A stretch of 53,615 nucleotides of DNA from Nitrospira sp. CG24A. GTDB taxonomy: Bacteria; Nitrospirota; Nitrospiria; Nitrospirales; Nitrospiraceae. Below are positions 7,351-16,020 of this stretch, piece after piece. The stretch spans positions 21,153-74,767 of the forward strand of contig NEWT02000029.1 in the NCBI GenBank assembly GCA_002869925.2, written 5' to 3'. The position numbers and the translations under genes were made by a program. Numbering within the stretch: position 1 is the first letter of the stretch; each line of letters begins with the position of its first letter. Under the pieces are notes generated by a model. The model had not been told where the DNA came from, ran no database searches, and saw only the letters and a list, made by a program, of their open reading frames with translations.

Positions 7351-7611
7351 ATGAAAGACTATCGTTCTGCTAAAAAACGCATCACTGTCTCAGTGGGCGA
7401 GTCGGTGCGTATTCTTCGCGAGCTTCAGGAATTGAGCCAAAGCCAGCTTGCTCGCCTTACCGGGATCCCTCAAGCCACCATTTCGGCTATTGAGAACGAC
7501 CGAGTCCGTTTGGGTGTCGAGCGTGCAAAGGTTCTTGCTAGCGCGCTCAAGTGCCATCCGGGAGTGCTCGTATTTCCTGGTTGGGAACTTCCTGGCAAGG
7601 CCGCGGCCTAA
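7351..7611 (+). CDS. Xre-family antitoxin (HigA-type)
   Basis: This 86-residue protein contains a helix-turn-helix at about residues 24-75: LRELQELSQSQLARLTGIPQ, then ATISAIENDRVRLGVERA. It should neutralise the toxin encoded directly upstream and repress the shared promoter. The stop codon TAA (7609-7611) is embedded in GCCTAAC, the presumed R'' box of an attC-like site, a placement characteristic of genes carried in integron cassettes. The ATG at 7351 follows the toxin stop with no gap. Confidence 0.85.
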   Translation: MKDYRSAKKRITVSVGESVRILRELQELSQSQLARLTGIPQATISAIENDRVRLGVERAKVLASALKCHPGVLVFPGWELPGKAAA

Positions 7612-7857
7612 CACGTCGTTCGTACGGACATGCTACGTTCGCTGCACAACTCTGCGTTGAGGCGCCGCTTCGCGTCGGCTCAACGGCCTCGCGGATGGTC
7701 ATCCGCCGATTGGGGGATCGAACTCCCTGCCGTGGAACCATCGGCCATTATCGATTTCATAGACGTATAAACGCCAATGCTGTCTGACAGCGCGTTGTTG
7801 ACCGACGCCTGCTCTTCGCCGCTCCGCGCGGCCCGCGCGTGAACGCGAGCGTTAGCC
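7606..7857 (+). other. attC-like region after the second toxin-antitoxin pair
   Basis: It begins with GCCTAAC (7606-7612), fitting R'', and ends with GTTAGCC (7851-7857), which misses the R' consensus at one base. Inside is an inverted repeat, TTGAG (from 7657) with CGCCGCTTCGCG-like stem to TCAAC. At 252 bp it is too long for one usual attC, so it may contain two sites or an attC plus gene-free cassette DNA. No coding region is visible in 7612-7966. Confidence 0.3.
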
Positions 7858-7877
7858 ATCGAAATCTGCGCCGTCTT

Positions 7878-7907
7878 GCGGACTGGATGCGTAGAGTTTG
7901 ACTCCCC
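7878..7907 (+). repeat. Direct repeat flanking the cassette-like region, right copy
   Basis: GCGGACTGGATGCGTAGAG followed by TTTGACTCCCC matches the copy at 6823-6852 in about 25 of 30 positions. It lies 60 bp upstream of the Mrp-type ATPase gene. Confidence 0.5.
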
Positions 7908-7966
7908 TGAAATCCCTGTGTTACGGTCAACCGCTGTGTATTCGCACAGTTAGAGAGGGTTCCGTT

Positions 7967-8887
7967 ATGGCGGTTGAAAAAGATCTGAAGGCCATTCTTC
8001 GCAATTTGAAGTATTCAGACGACGCCAAAGTACTCGAACAAATTTCAGAACACACCAGACAAGTCCATGCTCGCATGGCCGGCATTAAGCATAAGCTGGT
8101 TGTCATGAGCGGCAAGGGCGGCGTGGGCAAGAGCATGACCACGGTCAATTTGGCATTGGCCTTTGCGCGCCAAGGAGCGAAGGTTGGACTATTGGACGTG
8201 GATCTGAACGGACCCTGTGTGCCCCGCATGTTGGGATTGCACGGCCAGTCGTTGACGATGACGCCTGAGGGAGCGATTCCCCCGGTCGGGCCGCTCGGAG
8301 TGAAAGTCGCATCGATGGATTTCTTCCTGGACGATGCGTCGCCGGTACGTTGGAAGGGGCCGATGGACGTGAGTCCTGTATGGCTGGGACTCATGGAAAT
8401 GAATGTCATTCGAGAATTCTTAGCCGATGTCCTGTGGGGTGAGCTCGACTATCTGCTGGTTGATCTCCCTCCGGGGGCCGCGGCGGACAAGCCGCCGGTC
8501 ATCGCCGGGTTTATTCCGGACCTGGCGGGAGCGATTGTCGTCACGACACCATCAGAAGTGGCCTCGGATGTGGTGCAGAAGTCGGTGACCTATGCCCGCG
8601 ATATGGGGATCAAGGTTCTGGGCATGGTTGAAAATATGAGCGAGTATCGCTGCCCTTCTTGTGGAGAAGTGAACGAGTTGTTCGAAGGCAACACCGAGGC
8701 GATGTGTGAGGTGCTGGATTTGCCGTTGCTCGGACGCATTCCCTTCGACCGGAAGCTGGCTCGTACCTTTGACAAGGGCCAGCCGTTGCTTGACGACACG
8801 TATCCGACGATTCAACGGTATCAAGACGTTGCCGGACGCATTAAAACGTTACTCGATTACAAGAAAGTGTTGGCTGACAAACTGTGA
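7967..8887 (+). CDS. Mrp/NBP35-family P-loop ATPase (Fe-S cluster carrier type)
   Basis: This 306-residue protein has the deviant Walker A motif GKGGVGKS at residues 49-56, DVDLNGPC as the A' region, Walker B LLVDLPPG at 163-170, and CPSC (C229, C232) used by Mrp/ApbC proteins to hold a bridging Fe-S cluster at the dimer interface. Such proteins deliver Fe-S clusters to target enzymes in the cytoplasm. The segment after Walker B reads AAADKP instead of the common TGD. ATG 7967 has AGAGAGGG upstream; the frame to 7898 has no ribosome site. It is followed 31 bp later by a PCP_red-repeat protein, a possible client. Confidence 0.85.
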   Translation: MAVEKDLKAILRNLKYSDDAKVLEQISEHTRQVHARMAGIKHKLVVMSGKGGVGKSMTTVNLALAFARQGAKVGLLDVDLNGPCVPRMLGLHGQSLTMTPEGAIPPVGPLGVKVASMDFFLDDASPVRWKGPMDVSPVWLGLMEMNVIREFLADVLWGELDYLLVDLPPGAAADKPPVIAGFIPDLAGAIVVTTPSEVASDVVQKSVTYARDMGIKVLGMVENMSEYRCPSCGEVNELFEGNTEAMCEVLDLPLLGRIPFDRKLARTFDKGQPLLDDTYPTIQRYQDVAGRIKTLLDYKKVLADKL

Positions 8888-8918
8888 ACGGTGAAACGAC
8901 TCACTGAAGAGGAGAACC

Positions 8919-9674
8919 ATGAAATTCGTATGCTTGAACTGTGAAACCTACATGAACTTTGAGAAGGTGGAGAAGCCTGGAGAAGATTCGCTCGGCGTGT
9001 TCTTCGGTTGTCCGTCTTGCAATGCCAAGTTTTCCATGGTGACGAATGCAGGCGAAACCCAAATGGTCAATTCTCTCGGGGTGAAGCTGGGTGGGCGTAC
9101 GGTTGAGGCTGAGCCGTTCGAGATGACAAGGGGTACGCTCAAGGATGAGGTCGCTGCACCTCCTGGTCAGATGGCGGCCCATTTGAACGAAAAAATTCAA
9201 GGCGGTCAGCCGGCAACTCCGGCCTCGGCCACCGCGTCCACTCCGCCTGGAGAGAAATCCGGCGGCGGCTGTCCTTTTTCTGCGATGGTCGCTGAAATGG
9301 GGCTGACCTCCGGTGGTAAGCCCGGCGAAGCTGGAGCAGTGACCTCAGATTTCACCTGGTCGGCCGATGCGAAGGAAAAACTCGACCGGCTTCCCTCGTT
9401 CGTCAAGCCGATGGTGCAGAGCAGTGTGGAGGCTTTTGCTCGCAAGCAGGGATACAAGACGATCACATTACAAGTGATGGATGATTCCAAGGGCGATTCG
9501 AGCAATGGGATCGCCTGGACGCCGGAAGCTGAAAAGCGGCTTGAAAATATCCCGGACTTTATCCGTCCCATGGCTCGAAAAGAAGTTGAACGTGTGGCGA
9601 AGGAACGTGGACTGGCGACCATTACGGCTCAAGTGATGGACGAGACAAAAGATAAGTTTATGAAGTTCATGTAA
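8919..9674 (+). CDS. Zinc-ribbon protein with two PCP_red-like repeats
   Basis: This 251-residue protein has an N-terminal treble of paired cysteines (C5, C8, C31, C34) forming a probable zinc ribbon, a linker rich in Ala/Gly/Pro, and two copies of a ~50-residue unit starting at W147 and W200. Each unit has the form W-x3-A-x2-L-x3-P-x-F-[VI]-[KR], followed by an amphipathic helix and an ITxQVMD-like strand. This is the PCP_red domain otherwise known at the C-terminus of light-independent protochlorophyllide reductase subunit B. Nothing else for chlorophyll synthesis is in the window. GGAGAA precedes the ATG. A related protein with four units is encoded at 23934. Confidence 0.75.
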   Translation: MKFVCLNCETYMNFEKVEKPGEDSLGVFFGCPSCNAKFSMVTNAGETQMVNSLGVKLGGRTVEAEPFEMTRGTLKDEVAAPPGQMAAHLNEKIQGGQPATPASATASTPPGEKSGGGCPFSAMVAEMGLTSGGKPGEAGAVTSDFTWSADAKEKLDRLPSFVKPMVQSSVEAFARKQGYKTITLQVMDDSKGDSSNGIAWTPEAEKRLENIPDFIRPMARKEVERVAKERGLATITAQVMDETKDKFMKFM

Positions 9675-9711
9675 ACCCGATATAGGCGACACGATATATA
9701 TGATGGCGCTG

Positions 9712-9743
9712 AGGCCCGTCCGGTCACCCGGACGGGCCTTTCT
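9712..9743 (+). terminator. Rho-independent terminator after the PCP_red protein gene
   Basis: A perfect 12-bp stem (AGGCCCGTCCGG at 9712-9723 with its complement at 9728-9739), a 4-nt loop and then TTTCT. It closes the Mrp/PCP_red operon and lies within the longer reading of the next ORF, which argues for a start of that gene downstream at 9769. Confidence 0.85.
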
Positions 9744-9768
9744 CATAGGCAACAGTTTTGATGGCTGC

Positions 9769-10536
9769 ATGTTGCAGAGGTCTCACCCAAGCCGCTGGAT
9801 AGGATTTGTTATCCTGGCTTTCTTGCTCCTGTCAGTCTTGCCTCTGTGGGCGCAGCATGATGGGCATGGTCAGTTGTCGTTTCAGGAGCAGGGCAGCAAC
9901 GATCATGAGCATCATGCGGCTAGGGGTGATCGAGCGGGATGGGAAGGGTCTGTAGCCGGTGTCGCCTACTCTGAGTTCAATCATCACCTGACCGGCATGT
10001 TGGTGCTCATCATCGGGCTGAGTGAACTGCGTCATGCGTTGGCGATGTCATTCTGGGCTTGGACCAGGTTTCTTTTGCCGGGAGCCTTGCTCACGTCAGG
10101 GTTTTTTCTCCTTATCTGGAGCGATCATAACGCGTGGCCGATCGGCGCCCTCAGTTTCGTTGAGACCTTTTTCGGCAGTGACCCGGAAATCTTTCAGCAT
10201 AAGAGTTATGGGCTCTTGTCGTTGACGGTCGGCGCTATCGAACTGCTCCGCAGGCTTGGACAGATCCGTCATGCGGCCTGGGTCGCGCCGTTGCCGCTCT
10301 TTGCCATCATCGGAGGATTGATGTTGTTCGGCCATTCCCACGGCATCCATCTCTCAGCCGCGAGGATCGCGATGGACCATGCGATGATGGGCACCATGGC
10401 GGTGACGGCTGGTTCATCCAAGCTCCTGTCCGATTGGTTCCGTTCCTTGTCGTCCGCAGGGTCCTCCAAGTGGGAGTTGCCCTGGGCCGTCCTGATTCTG
10501 CTCATTGGGATACAGCTGCTGATCTATTCAGAGTAA
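9769..10536 (+). CDS. Polytopic membrane protein with His-rich external segment
   Basis: This 255-residue protein has a signal-like N-terminus (WIGFVILAFLLLSVLPLWAQ). A histidine-rich segment follows (HDGHGQ, NDHEHHAARG), then about six membrane segments, including GMLVLIIGLSELRHALAM, LLPGALLTSGFFLLIWS and PLFAIIGGLMLFGHSHGIHL. The many His residues near membrane edges suggest metal binding, as in copper or nickel handling proteins, but no named family is recognised. The start is placed at 9769, after the terminator, because an upstream ATG at 9700 would put the hairpin inside the gene. It appears to be a single-gene unit. Confidence 0.6.
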   Translation: MLQRSHPSRWIGFVILAFLLLSVLPLWAQHDGHGQLSFQEQGSNDHEHHAARGDRAGWEGSVAGVAYSEFNHHLTGMLVLIIGLSELRHALAMSFWAWTRFLLPGALLTSGFFLLIWSDHNAWPIGALSFVETFFGSDPEIFQHKSYGLLSLTVGAIELLRRLGQIRHAAWVAPLPLFAIIGGLMLFGHSHGIHLSAARIAMDHAMMGTMAVTAGSSKLLSDWFRSLSSAGSSKWELPWAVLILLIGIQLLIYSE

Positions 10537-10667
10537 CGGTGCCTGCCGTGCGCGTCTCAGCATAATTGACACCTTTCTAAACCCTGTGCTACGAGTACCA
10601 CGTCTCATTGATTCACATCGCGTATTTGCGCAGTCGGTCTTACTAAAGATGACTGCATGGAGTAAGC

Positions 10668-11420
10668 ATGGGTGGACATAGCCATTGGGCGACGGTTAAG
10701 CGGCATAAAGGGGCCATGGATGTTAAACGCGGGAAGATCTTCACGAGGATTATCCGCGAGGTAACGATTGCCGCTCGTACGGGCTCAGACCCGGACGGTA
10801 ACCCTCGGCTCCGGCTGGCTATCTTGAAGGCCAAAGAGGCCAACATGCCGGGCGATACGTTGAAAAAAGCCATTCAGCGCGGCACGGGAGAGTTGCCGGG
10901 CGTCGTCTATGAAGAGTTTTCGTTGGAAGCATACGGGCCCGGCGGGACAGGCATCTTGATGGACATCACGAGCGATAATCGGAATCGCACCGTGGCTGAG
11001 CTGCGAAATCTTCTTACGAAAAACCATGGCAATATGGCGGAGGCCGGCGCGGTTTCATGGCAGTTTCATAAGAAAGGACTGTTGACGATTGAGCAAGGCA
11101 AAGTTGACGAAGATACGCTGCTATCCCTTGCGCTCGATGCAGGAGCGGAGGACGTGAAGGTGGGCGAGAAAAGCTTTGAGATCATCACGGACCCGCACCA
11201 CTTTGAAGCGGTGAAGAAGGCGCTTGCCGATGCAAAAATCGATACCGCACTTGCAGAAGTCACCGCGGTACCGCAGAATACGATCAAGTTGGAAGAAAAA
11301 GCCGCGGAGCAAATGCTCAAGCTGATGGAAGTCTTGGACGAGCATGACGATGTGCAGAAGGTGCATGCGAATTTCGATATTTCTGACGAGGTGATGGAGA
11401 AAGTGGCCGCTGCGGGATAA
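10668..11420 (+). CDS. yebC: YebC/PmpR family protein
   Basis: This 250-residue member of the TACO1/YebC family has the hallmark start GGHSHWATVKRHKGAMD, then GKIFTRIIREVTIAARTG, PDGNPRLR and the LxxAIxxAKxxNMP-like segment ILKAKEANMPGDTLKKAIQRG. Family members bind DNA or ribosomes; recent work assigns some of them a role in relieving ribosome stalls, others act as transcriptional regulators. The gene sits upstream of ruvA and ruvB, a common neighbourhood. ATG 10668 has GGAG at good spacing. Length is normal. Confidence 0.95.
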   Translation: MGGHSHWATVKRHKGAMDVKRGKIFTRIIREVTIAARTGSDPDGNPRLRLAILKAKEANMPGDTLKKAIQRGTGELPGVVYEEFSLEAYGPGGTGILMDITSDNRNRTVAELRNLLTKNHGNMAEAGAVSWQFHKKGLLTIEQGKVDEDTLLSLALDAGAEDVKVGEKSFEIITDPHHFEAVKKALADAKIDTALAEVTAVPQNTIKLEEKAAEQMLKLMEVLDEHDDVQKVHANFDISDEVMEKVAAAG

Positions 11421-11517
11421 ACCGCTGGGCGGCAAGTTGCAGGATGAACGGAGCACTCAAGATCTTCCTTCCTTGTTCAGTGTTGCGCCATCGCCATTCC
11501 TCATTGTCCCGTAGCGT

Positions 11518-12126
11518 ATGATCGCCTCATTGACAGGCCGATTGGCCTTCAAGGCGCCGACCCATCTGATCCTCGATGTACACGGGGTCGGATACGAAGC
11601 GTATATTCCTCTCAGCACCTACTACGGATTGCCCAATCTCAGCGACAATATCTCGTTGAGCGTTCACACCCATGTCCGCGAAGATGCGATTCAGCTCTTC
11701 GGTTTTCTGACGTCGCAGGAAAAAGATGCATTTGTTCTACTGACCAGCGTGTCCGGCGTCGGACCCAAGCTGGCGCTCAGTGTCTTGTCGGCGCTTCCGG
11801 TACCCGACCTGGTCGCAGCCATTCAGTCGGGAGATGTTGAGAAGCTGACGACGGTTCCAGGGATCGGTCACAAGTCCGCCAGCCGTCTTGTTCTGGAGCT
11901 TAAGGATAAAGTTGAGAAGCTCCAACCTGGTCTCGCGCCGGTAAGCGATTTACCGAGGGAGGGACAAGATGCCGTCTTCGATGATGCGCTGTCGGCGCTC
12001 GTGAATTTAGGCTATCGTCCGCAAGATGCCAAAGAGGCATTGAAACACGTGAAGAAATCTCATGCTGAGTCCATCGTGCTCAAAGACATGATTCGTGAGT
12101 CCTTGAAGGAACTTGCAAGGGGGTAA
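11518..12126 (+). CDS. ruvA: Holliday junction branch migration protein RuvA
   Basis: This 202-residue protein has an N-terminal OB fold (IASLTGRLAFKAPTHLILDV), a central tandem helix-hairpin-helix region (TSVSGVGPKLALSVLSALP and TVPGIGHKSASRLVLELKDK) and a C-terminal RuvB-interacting helix bundle (ALVNLGYRPQDAKEALK). RuvA binds four-way junctions and loads RuvB. Upstream, only 97 bp separate it from yebC, so the ruvC gene often found there is missing from this locus. The stop is followed after 2 bp by the next ORF. Confidence 0.95.
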   Translation: MIASLTGRLAFKAPTHLILDVHGVGYEAYIPLSTYYGLPNLSDNISLSVHTHVREDAIQLFGFLTSQEKDAFVLLTSVSGVGPKLALSVLSALPVPDLVAAIQSGDVEKLTTVPGIGHKSASRLVLELKDKVEKLQPGLAPVSDLPREGQDAVFDDALSALVNLGYRPQDAKEALKHVKKSHAESIVLKDMIRESLKELARG

Positions 12127-12128
12127 GG

Positions 12129-12617
12129 ATGATGATGAGATTGATTCAGCGAATAGTCCGGACTCAATTTTCCCTTGGGCTTGCCATGCTCCTGCTGGGG
12201 CTGGGGGCCATGCCCGTGCAAGCCGAAGAGCCGAGTGAGCCGAAAAGTATTCGCAAGACCTGCGGCACATGTCCCGAAGGGTATGCGACCACAGGCGTGA
12301 CCGAGTCCAAAGAGATTTGCACGGACGGCGATCCCACCCTCGTTCAATGTGTCCCGCTGGGTGCGAATTTGTTGGCCGTGTGCGGGTCTTGCCCTGAAGG
12401 CTATCGTGAGGTCGGCAGCTCGTCGGTGCCGGGTCGGTGTGGAAGTAAGGATGGGGGGCGGCTCACACAATGTCAGCTAGAGAAGATGGAGTCGAACCTT
12501 CCTGACCCCACGCAAGGCTTCAAGGCCTGCCCGCCTGATTGCGGGAGTACCGCAACGCCAGGACAGGGCGCCTTGCCGCCTCCACCGAAGTATGTCCCAG
12601 CGCCGGAGAAGAAATAA
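12129..12617 (+). CDS. Small secreted cysteine-rich protein between ruvA and ruvB
   Basis: This 162-residue protein has a signal peptide ([21 protein letters not shown]). The mature part carries two copies of a Cys motif ([14 protein letters not shown] and [14 protein letters not shown]) and about ten Cys in total, ending in a Pro-rich tail ([13 protein letters not shown]). Paired cysteines in an exported protein suggest disulfides. I do not recognise a family and nothing links it to DNA repair, though it sits 2 bp after ruvA and 26 bp before ruvB and must be co-transcribed. Three consecutive ATG codons open it; the first is used. Confidence 0.75.
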   Translation: MMMRLIQRIVRTQFSLGLAMLLLGLGAMPVQAEEPSEPKSIRKTCGTCPEGYATTGVTESKEICTDGDPTLVQCVPLGANLLAVCGSCPEGYREVGSSSVPGRCGSKDGGRLTQCQLEKMESNLPDPTQGFKACPPDCGSTATPGQGALPPPPKYVPAPEKK

Positions 12618-12643
12618 GCCTAAGGGGAAGAGGTTTCATCACG

Positions 12644-13651
12644 ATGGCTGAGCGAGTGGTGAGTGCGCAGATCACGGACGAAGAGCGAAGCATTGAAACG
12701 GTGCTACGCCCGCAGACCTTGGAGGAATACGTCGGCCAGGAGCGAATGAAAGAATCCCTGCGGATCTGTATCGAAGCGGCGAAGCAGCGGAACGAAGCGC
12801 TCGATCACACGATTTTTTATGGCCCTCCCGGGTTGGGGAAGACCACTATCGCTCATATCATTGCTCGTGAGATGGGGGCGGCGCTCCGCTCGACCTCCGG
12901 CCTCGTGTTGGCCCATGCGGGTGACCTGGCCGCCATCCTGACAAACCTCCAAGAGCACGATGTCCTGTTTATCGATGAGATTCATCGGCTCCCGGCCTCG
13001 GTCGAAGAGGCGCTCTATCCAGCGATGGAGGACTATCAGCTCGATCTCGTAATCGGTCAGGGGCCTGCGGCCAGAACGGTGAAGCTGGATCTCCCGCAGT
13101 TTACGCTCGTCGGGGCTACAACCAGGGCCGGCGCCCTGACCTCCCCCCTCCGGGACCGATTCGGCCTCGTCCACCGCTTGGAGTTCTACTCTCCCGTGGA
13201 GCTGCAGACCATTGTGACACGTTCAGCAGGCGTGCTTGGAATCCCCATCGACTCCGAGGGAGCGAGGGAGATTGCCGGCCGTGCTCGAGGAACCCCGCGC
13301 ATCGTTAATCGACTGATCAAGCGGGTGCGCGACTATGCTCAGGTGAAGGCGGCGGGACAAGTCACCCAGACCGTCGCCCGGGATGCGCTTGCATGGTTGG
13401 GGATCGATACGGCGGGATTTGATGAAATGGATCGTCAGATTCTTCTAACCATCATCGACAAGTTCGCAGGAGGACCAGTCGGGGTGGAGTCTTTGGCGGC
13501 TGCAGTGCAGGAGGACCGTGGCACCCTCGAAGATGTCCATGAACCCTATTTGATTCAAGCCGGCTTCCTCGAACGAACCGGCCGTGGTCGCCAAGCCACG
13601 AAGCTGGCCTTCGATCATTTCAAACGGCCAAGCTCTCTCCTGTTTTCATGA
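12644..13651 (+). CDS. ruvB: Holliday junction branch migration helicase RuvB
   Basis: This 335-residue AAA+ ATPase has Walker [10 protein letters not shown] (residues 60-68), Walker B with DEIHRL (from 111), sensor 1 GATTRAG and arginine finger region [14 protein letters not shown], followed by the winged-helix DNA-binding end ([19 protein letters not shown]). With RuvA it drives branch migration of recombination junctions. The segment that usually reads GPALEKPGD is [11 protein letters not shown] here, a local variation. ATG 12644 is chosen because it gives the standard N-terminus; the frame continues upstream into the previous gene. Confidence 0.95.
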   Translation: MAERVVSAQITDEERSIETVLRPQTLEEYVGQERMKESLRICIEAAKQRNEALDHTIFYGPPGLGKTTIAHIIAREMGAALRSTSGLVLAHAGDLAAILTNLQEHDVLFIDEIHRLPASVEEALYPAMEDYQLDLVIGQGPAARTVKLDLPQFTLVGATTRAGALTSPLRDRFGLVHRLEFYSPVELQTIVTRSAGVLGIPIDSEGAREIAGRARGTPRIVNRLIKRVRDYAQVKAAGQVTQTVARDALAWLGIDTAGFDEMDRQILLTIIDKFAGGPVGVESLAAAVQEDRGTLEDVHEPYLIQAGFLERTGRGRQATKLAFDHFKRPSSLLFS

Positions 13652-13737
13652 TGCATCCGGGGCTGTACAATCCTTTCGGGTAATACATTTACACGGAGTG
13701 GAGTACTACACAAGCTCGTGAAACGTTGAGGGTCTTC

Positions 13738-13767
13738 TTGCTTTGCCGGGAAGAATTCTTGTATCAT
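13738..13767 (+). promoter_or_regulatory. Candidate promoter for the aromatic amino-acid supraoperon
   Basis: TTGCTT (13738-13743) and TATCAT (13762-13767) are spaced by 18 bp, about 75 bp upstream of the pheA GTG. It is the best sigma-70-like pair in the 190-bp gap after ruvB. No attenuator leader peptide or T-box is evident. Confidence 0.4.
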
Positions 13768-13841
13768 CGATAACTTAGCTCGTACCATTCCAGCCGACGG
13801 ACGGATACCCGCCTTCTTGGGCTGCGAAGAGGGGGTTCGCT

Positions 13842-14918
13842 GTGTCCGGAGACTTTTCCGAGTATCGGGAAAAGATCGATCGTATCGATGACGAGATTTT
13901 ACGGCTGCTGAATGAGCGGTCTAAAAGCGTCATTGAGATCGGGAAGATCAAGAAATTGCGGGATGCGGACGCCAACCTCCATACCCAGGCTCGGGAGGCA
14001 GCGATCATCGCACGCCTGACCCAGCAGAACGCCGGACCGTTTCCATCAGAGGCCATTCGGCCGGTCTATCGAGAAATTATGTCCGCCTCCCTCTCTCTAG
14101 AGGGCCCTCAGAAGGTGGCCTACCTCGGCCCCAGAGCGACATTTACCCATATGGCCTCCATGCAGAAATTCGGGTCGGCCCCCCAGTACGTCCCCGTCAA
14201 TAGCATCAAGGACGTCTTCAGTGAAGTTGAACGGGGGCGAGCCAATTTCGGCGTGGTCCCGATCGAGAATACAACAGAGGGAGTGGTCAACCACACGCTC
14301 GATATGTTCATCGATTCCTCCCTGCTTATTTATGGAGAAGTGCTCCAGGAGGTCTCCCATCACTTGATGTCGAAGTCCGGCGTGATGGAGGAGGTGAAAC
14401 ACATCCACTCTCATCCCCATGCCATTGCACAATGCCGGAATTGGTTGGAGGCGAACTTTCCTCATGTGCCAGTATCGGAGGTCGCGAGCACCGCACGCGC
14501 GGCAGAACAGTGTGTGGAGCATCCCTCTGTCGCCGCCATTGCCTCGGAGTTAGCCGCCCAGATGTACGGCTTAAAGGTCATCGAGGCTCGCATTGAAGAC
14601 AATATCAACAACGTGACTCGCTTCCTCATCTTGTCTCAGAAGCCGCCGGAGCGTACGGGGAAAGATAAGACGTCGCTCATGCTCTCGGTGAAAGACAAAG
14701 TCGGCGCCTTGTATGATCTTCTCAGGCCGTTTGCCTCTCATGGCCTGAGCATGACCAAGATTGAATCGCGTCCTTCCAGGCGGAAGGCCTGGGAATATAT
14801 TTTCTTCGTCGATATCGAAGGGCATATTGAGGAAGAGCGGGTGAAGACGACTATCGAAGAAATCACTGGACGCTGTCTTTTTATGAAAGTCCTGGGTTCC
14901 TATCCGGCCCACAGTTGA
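13842..14918 (+). CDS. pheA: Bifunctional chorismate mutase / prephenate dehydratase
   Basis: This 358-residue P-protein has an AroQ-type chorismate mutase at residues 1-85 (KIDRIDDEILRLLNERSK), prephenate dehydratase at about 90-270 (VAYLGPRATFTH, VPIENTTEG, then NNVTRFLIL with the catalytic Thr), and a C-terminal ACT domain (KVGALYDLLRPFASHGLSMT, IESRPSRR) that senses phenylalanine. It turns chorismate into phenylpyruvate. The start is GTG 13842. It heads the long co-directional cluster and is followed 4 bp later by hisC. Confidence 0.95.
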   Translation: MSGDFSEYREKIDRIDDEILRLLNERSKSVIEIGKIKKLRDADANLHTQAREAAIIARLTQQNAGPFPSEAIRPVYREIMSASLSLEGPQKVAYLGPRATFTHMASMQKFGSAPQYVPVNSIKDVFSEVERGRANFGVVPIENTTEGVVNHTLDMFIDSSLLIYGEVLQEVSHHLMSKSGVMEEVKHIHSHPHAIAQCRNWLEANFPHVPVSEVASTARAAEQCVEHPSVAAIASELAAQMYGLKVIEARIEDNINNVTRFLILSQKPPERTGKDKTSLMLSVKDKVGALYDLLRPFASHGLSMTKIESRPSRRKAWEYIFFVDIEGHIEEERVKTTIEEITGRCLFMKVLGSYPAHS

Positions 14919-14922
14919 TGTC

Positions 14923-16005
14923 ATGCCGCTGAACGTTCATCCAGACATTGTTTCGCTCAGACCCTATGTTCCCGGGAAGCCGATTGAAGAGCTTCAACGG
15001 GAATTGGGTCTTGCTCGTATCATTAAGCTGGCCTCGAACGAAAATCCGTTGGGCTCCTCCCCGAAGGCGCTCGCTGCGTTGAGCGAGGGAACCTCGACCC
15101 TGCATCGTTATCCTGATGGCGGGGCATTTCGCTTGCGGGAAGCCCTGGCAGATCGTTGGAAGGTGACTCCGGATCAGGTCATACTGGGGAACGGATCGGA
15201 TGAAATTCTGGGCCTGCTTGCCCGGACGTTTTTAGCTCCAGGCGATGAGGCGATTATGGCTGATCAGACGTTCGTCATCTACAAGATGGAGGTCACGGCA
15301 GCCCATGGAAGGCCCGTGATCGTTCCGTTGAAGCAGTGGCGGCACGATCTTCAAGCCATGGCGGATGCTATCACCGACCGAACAAAGCTTCTGTTCCTTT
15401 GTAACCCCAATAATCCAACCGGAACGATGGTGTCGACCTCTGAGGTCGAACGGTTGCTCTCGCGTATGCCGGCGCATGTTGTTGTGGTGTGTGATGAAGC
15501 CTATTTCGAGTACGTGAGGAGCCGGCAGTTTCCGGACTCCATGGCGTATGTGAAGCAAGGGCGGAATGTCATTGTGTTGCGGACATTTTCGAAAATCTAT
15601 GGTCTTGCAGGATTGCGAATCGGATACGGCATCACGACGGCAGAGATCACCAATTTTTTGAACCGAGTTCGCCCTCCCTTCAACGCAAACAGCCTGGCGC
15701 AGCGGGCCGCCCTCGCCGCGCTTGGAGACGACGACCATGTGGCACAGAGCCGGTCGGTGAATGAGGCAGGGATGGGCCAGATGGTTAGGGGATTGACCGC
15801 GCTCGGGTTTTCACCGATTCCGAGTGAAGCCAATTTTGTGTATGTCGATATCGGTCGAGACGGACGACAGGTATTTGAGGCCCTGTTAAAGGAGGGCGTC
15901 ATCGTTCGTCACATTGAAGGGCGTATGGTCCGGGTGACCATCGGCCTGGAAGAAGAAAACAGGGAATTCTTGGCTGCGCTCAAGCGGGTCATCCATGCGC
16001 ATTGA
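14923..16005 (+). CDS. hisC: Histidinol-phosphate / aromatic aminotransferase
   Basis: This 360-residue PLP-dependent class I/II aminotransferase has KLASNENPLGSSPKA near the start, GNGSDEI, NPNNPTGTMV, DEAYFEY, and the PLP-lysine motif FSKIYGLAGLRIGYG. Proteins of the HisC-beta group act on histidinol phosphate and also on phenylpyruvate or arogenate precursors. Its place between pheA and aroF-tyrA argues that making phenylalanine and tyrosine is at least part of its job, as for hisHb in the Pseudomonas supraoperon. The start is 4 bp after the pheA stop. Confidence 0.9.
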   Translation: MPLNVHPDIVSLRPYVPGKPIEELQRELGLARIIKLASNENPLGSSPKALAALSEGTSTLHRYPDGGAFRLREALADRWKVTPDQVILGNGSDEILGLLARTFLAPGDEAIMADQTFVIYKMEVTAAHGRPVIVPLKQWRHDLQAMADAITDRTKLLFLCNPNNPTGTMVSTSEVERLLSRMPAHVVVVCDEAYFEYVRSRQFPDSMAYVKQGRNVIVLRTFSKIYGLAGLRIGYGITTAEITNFLNRVRPPFNANSLAQRAALAALGDDDHVAQSRSVNEAGMGQMVRGLTALGFSPIPSEANFVYVDIGRDGRQVFEALLKEGVIVRHIEGRMVRVTIGLEEENREFLAALKRVIHAH

Positions 16006-16020
16006 GTGTCTAGTAACCAC

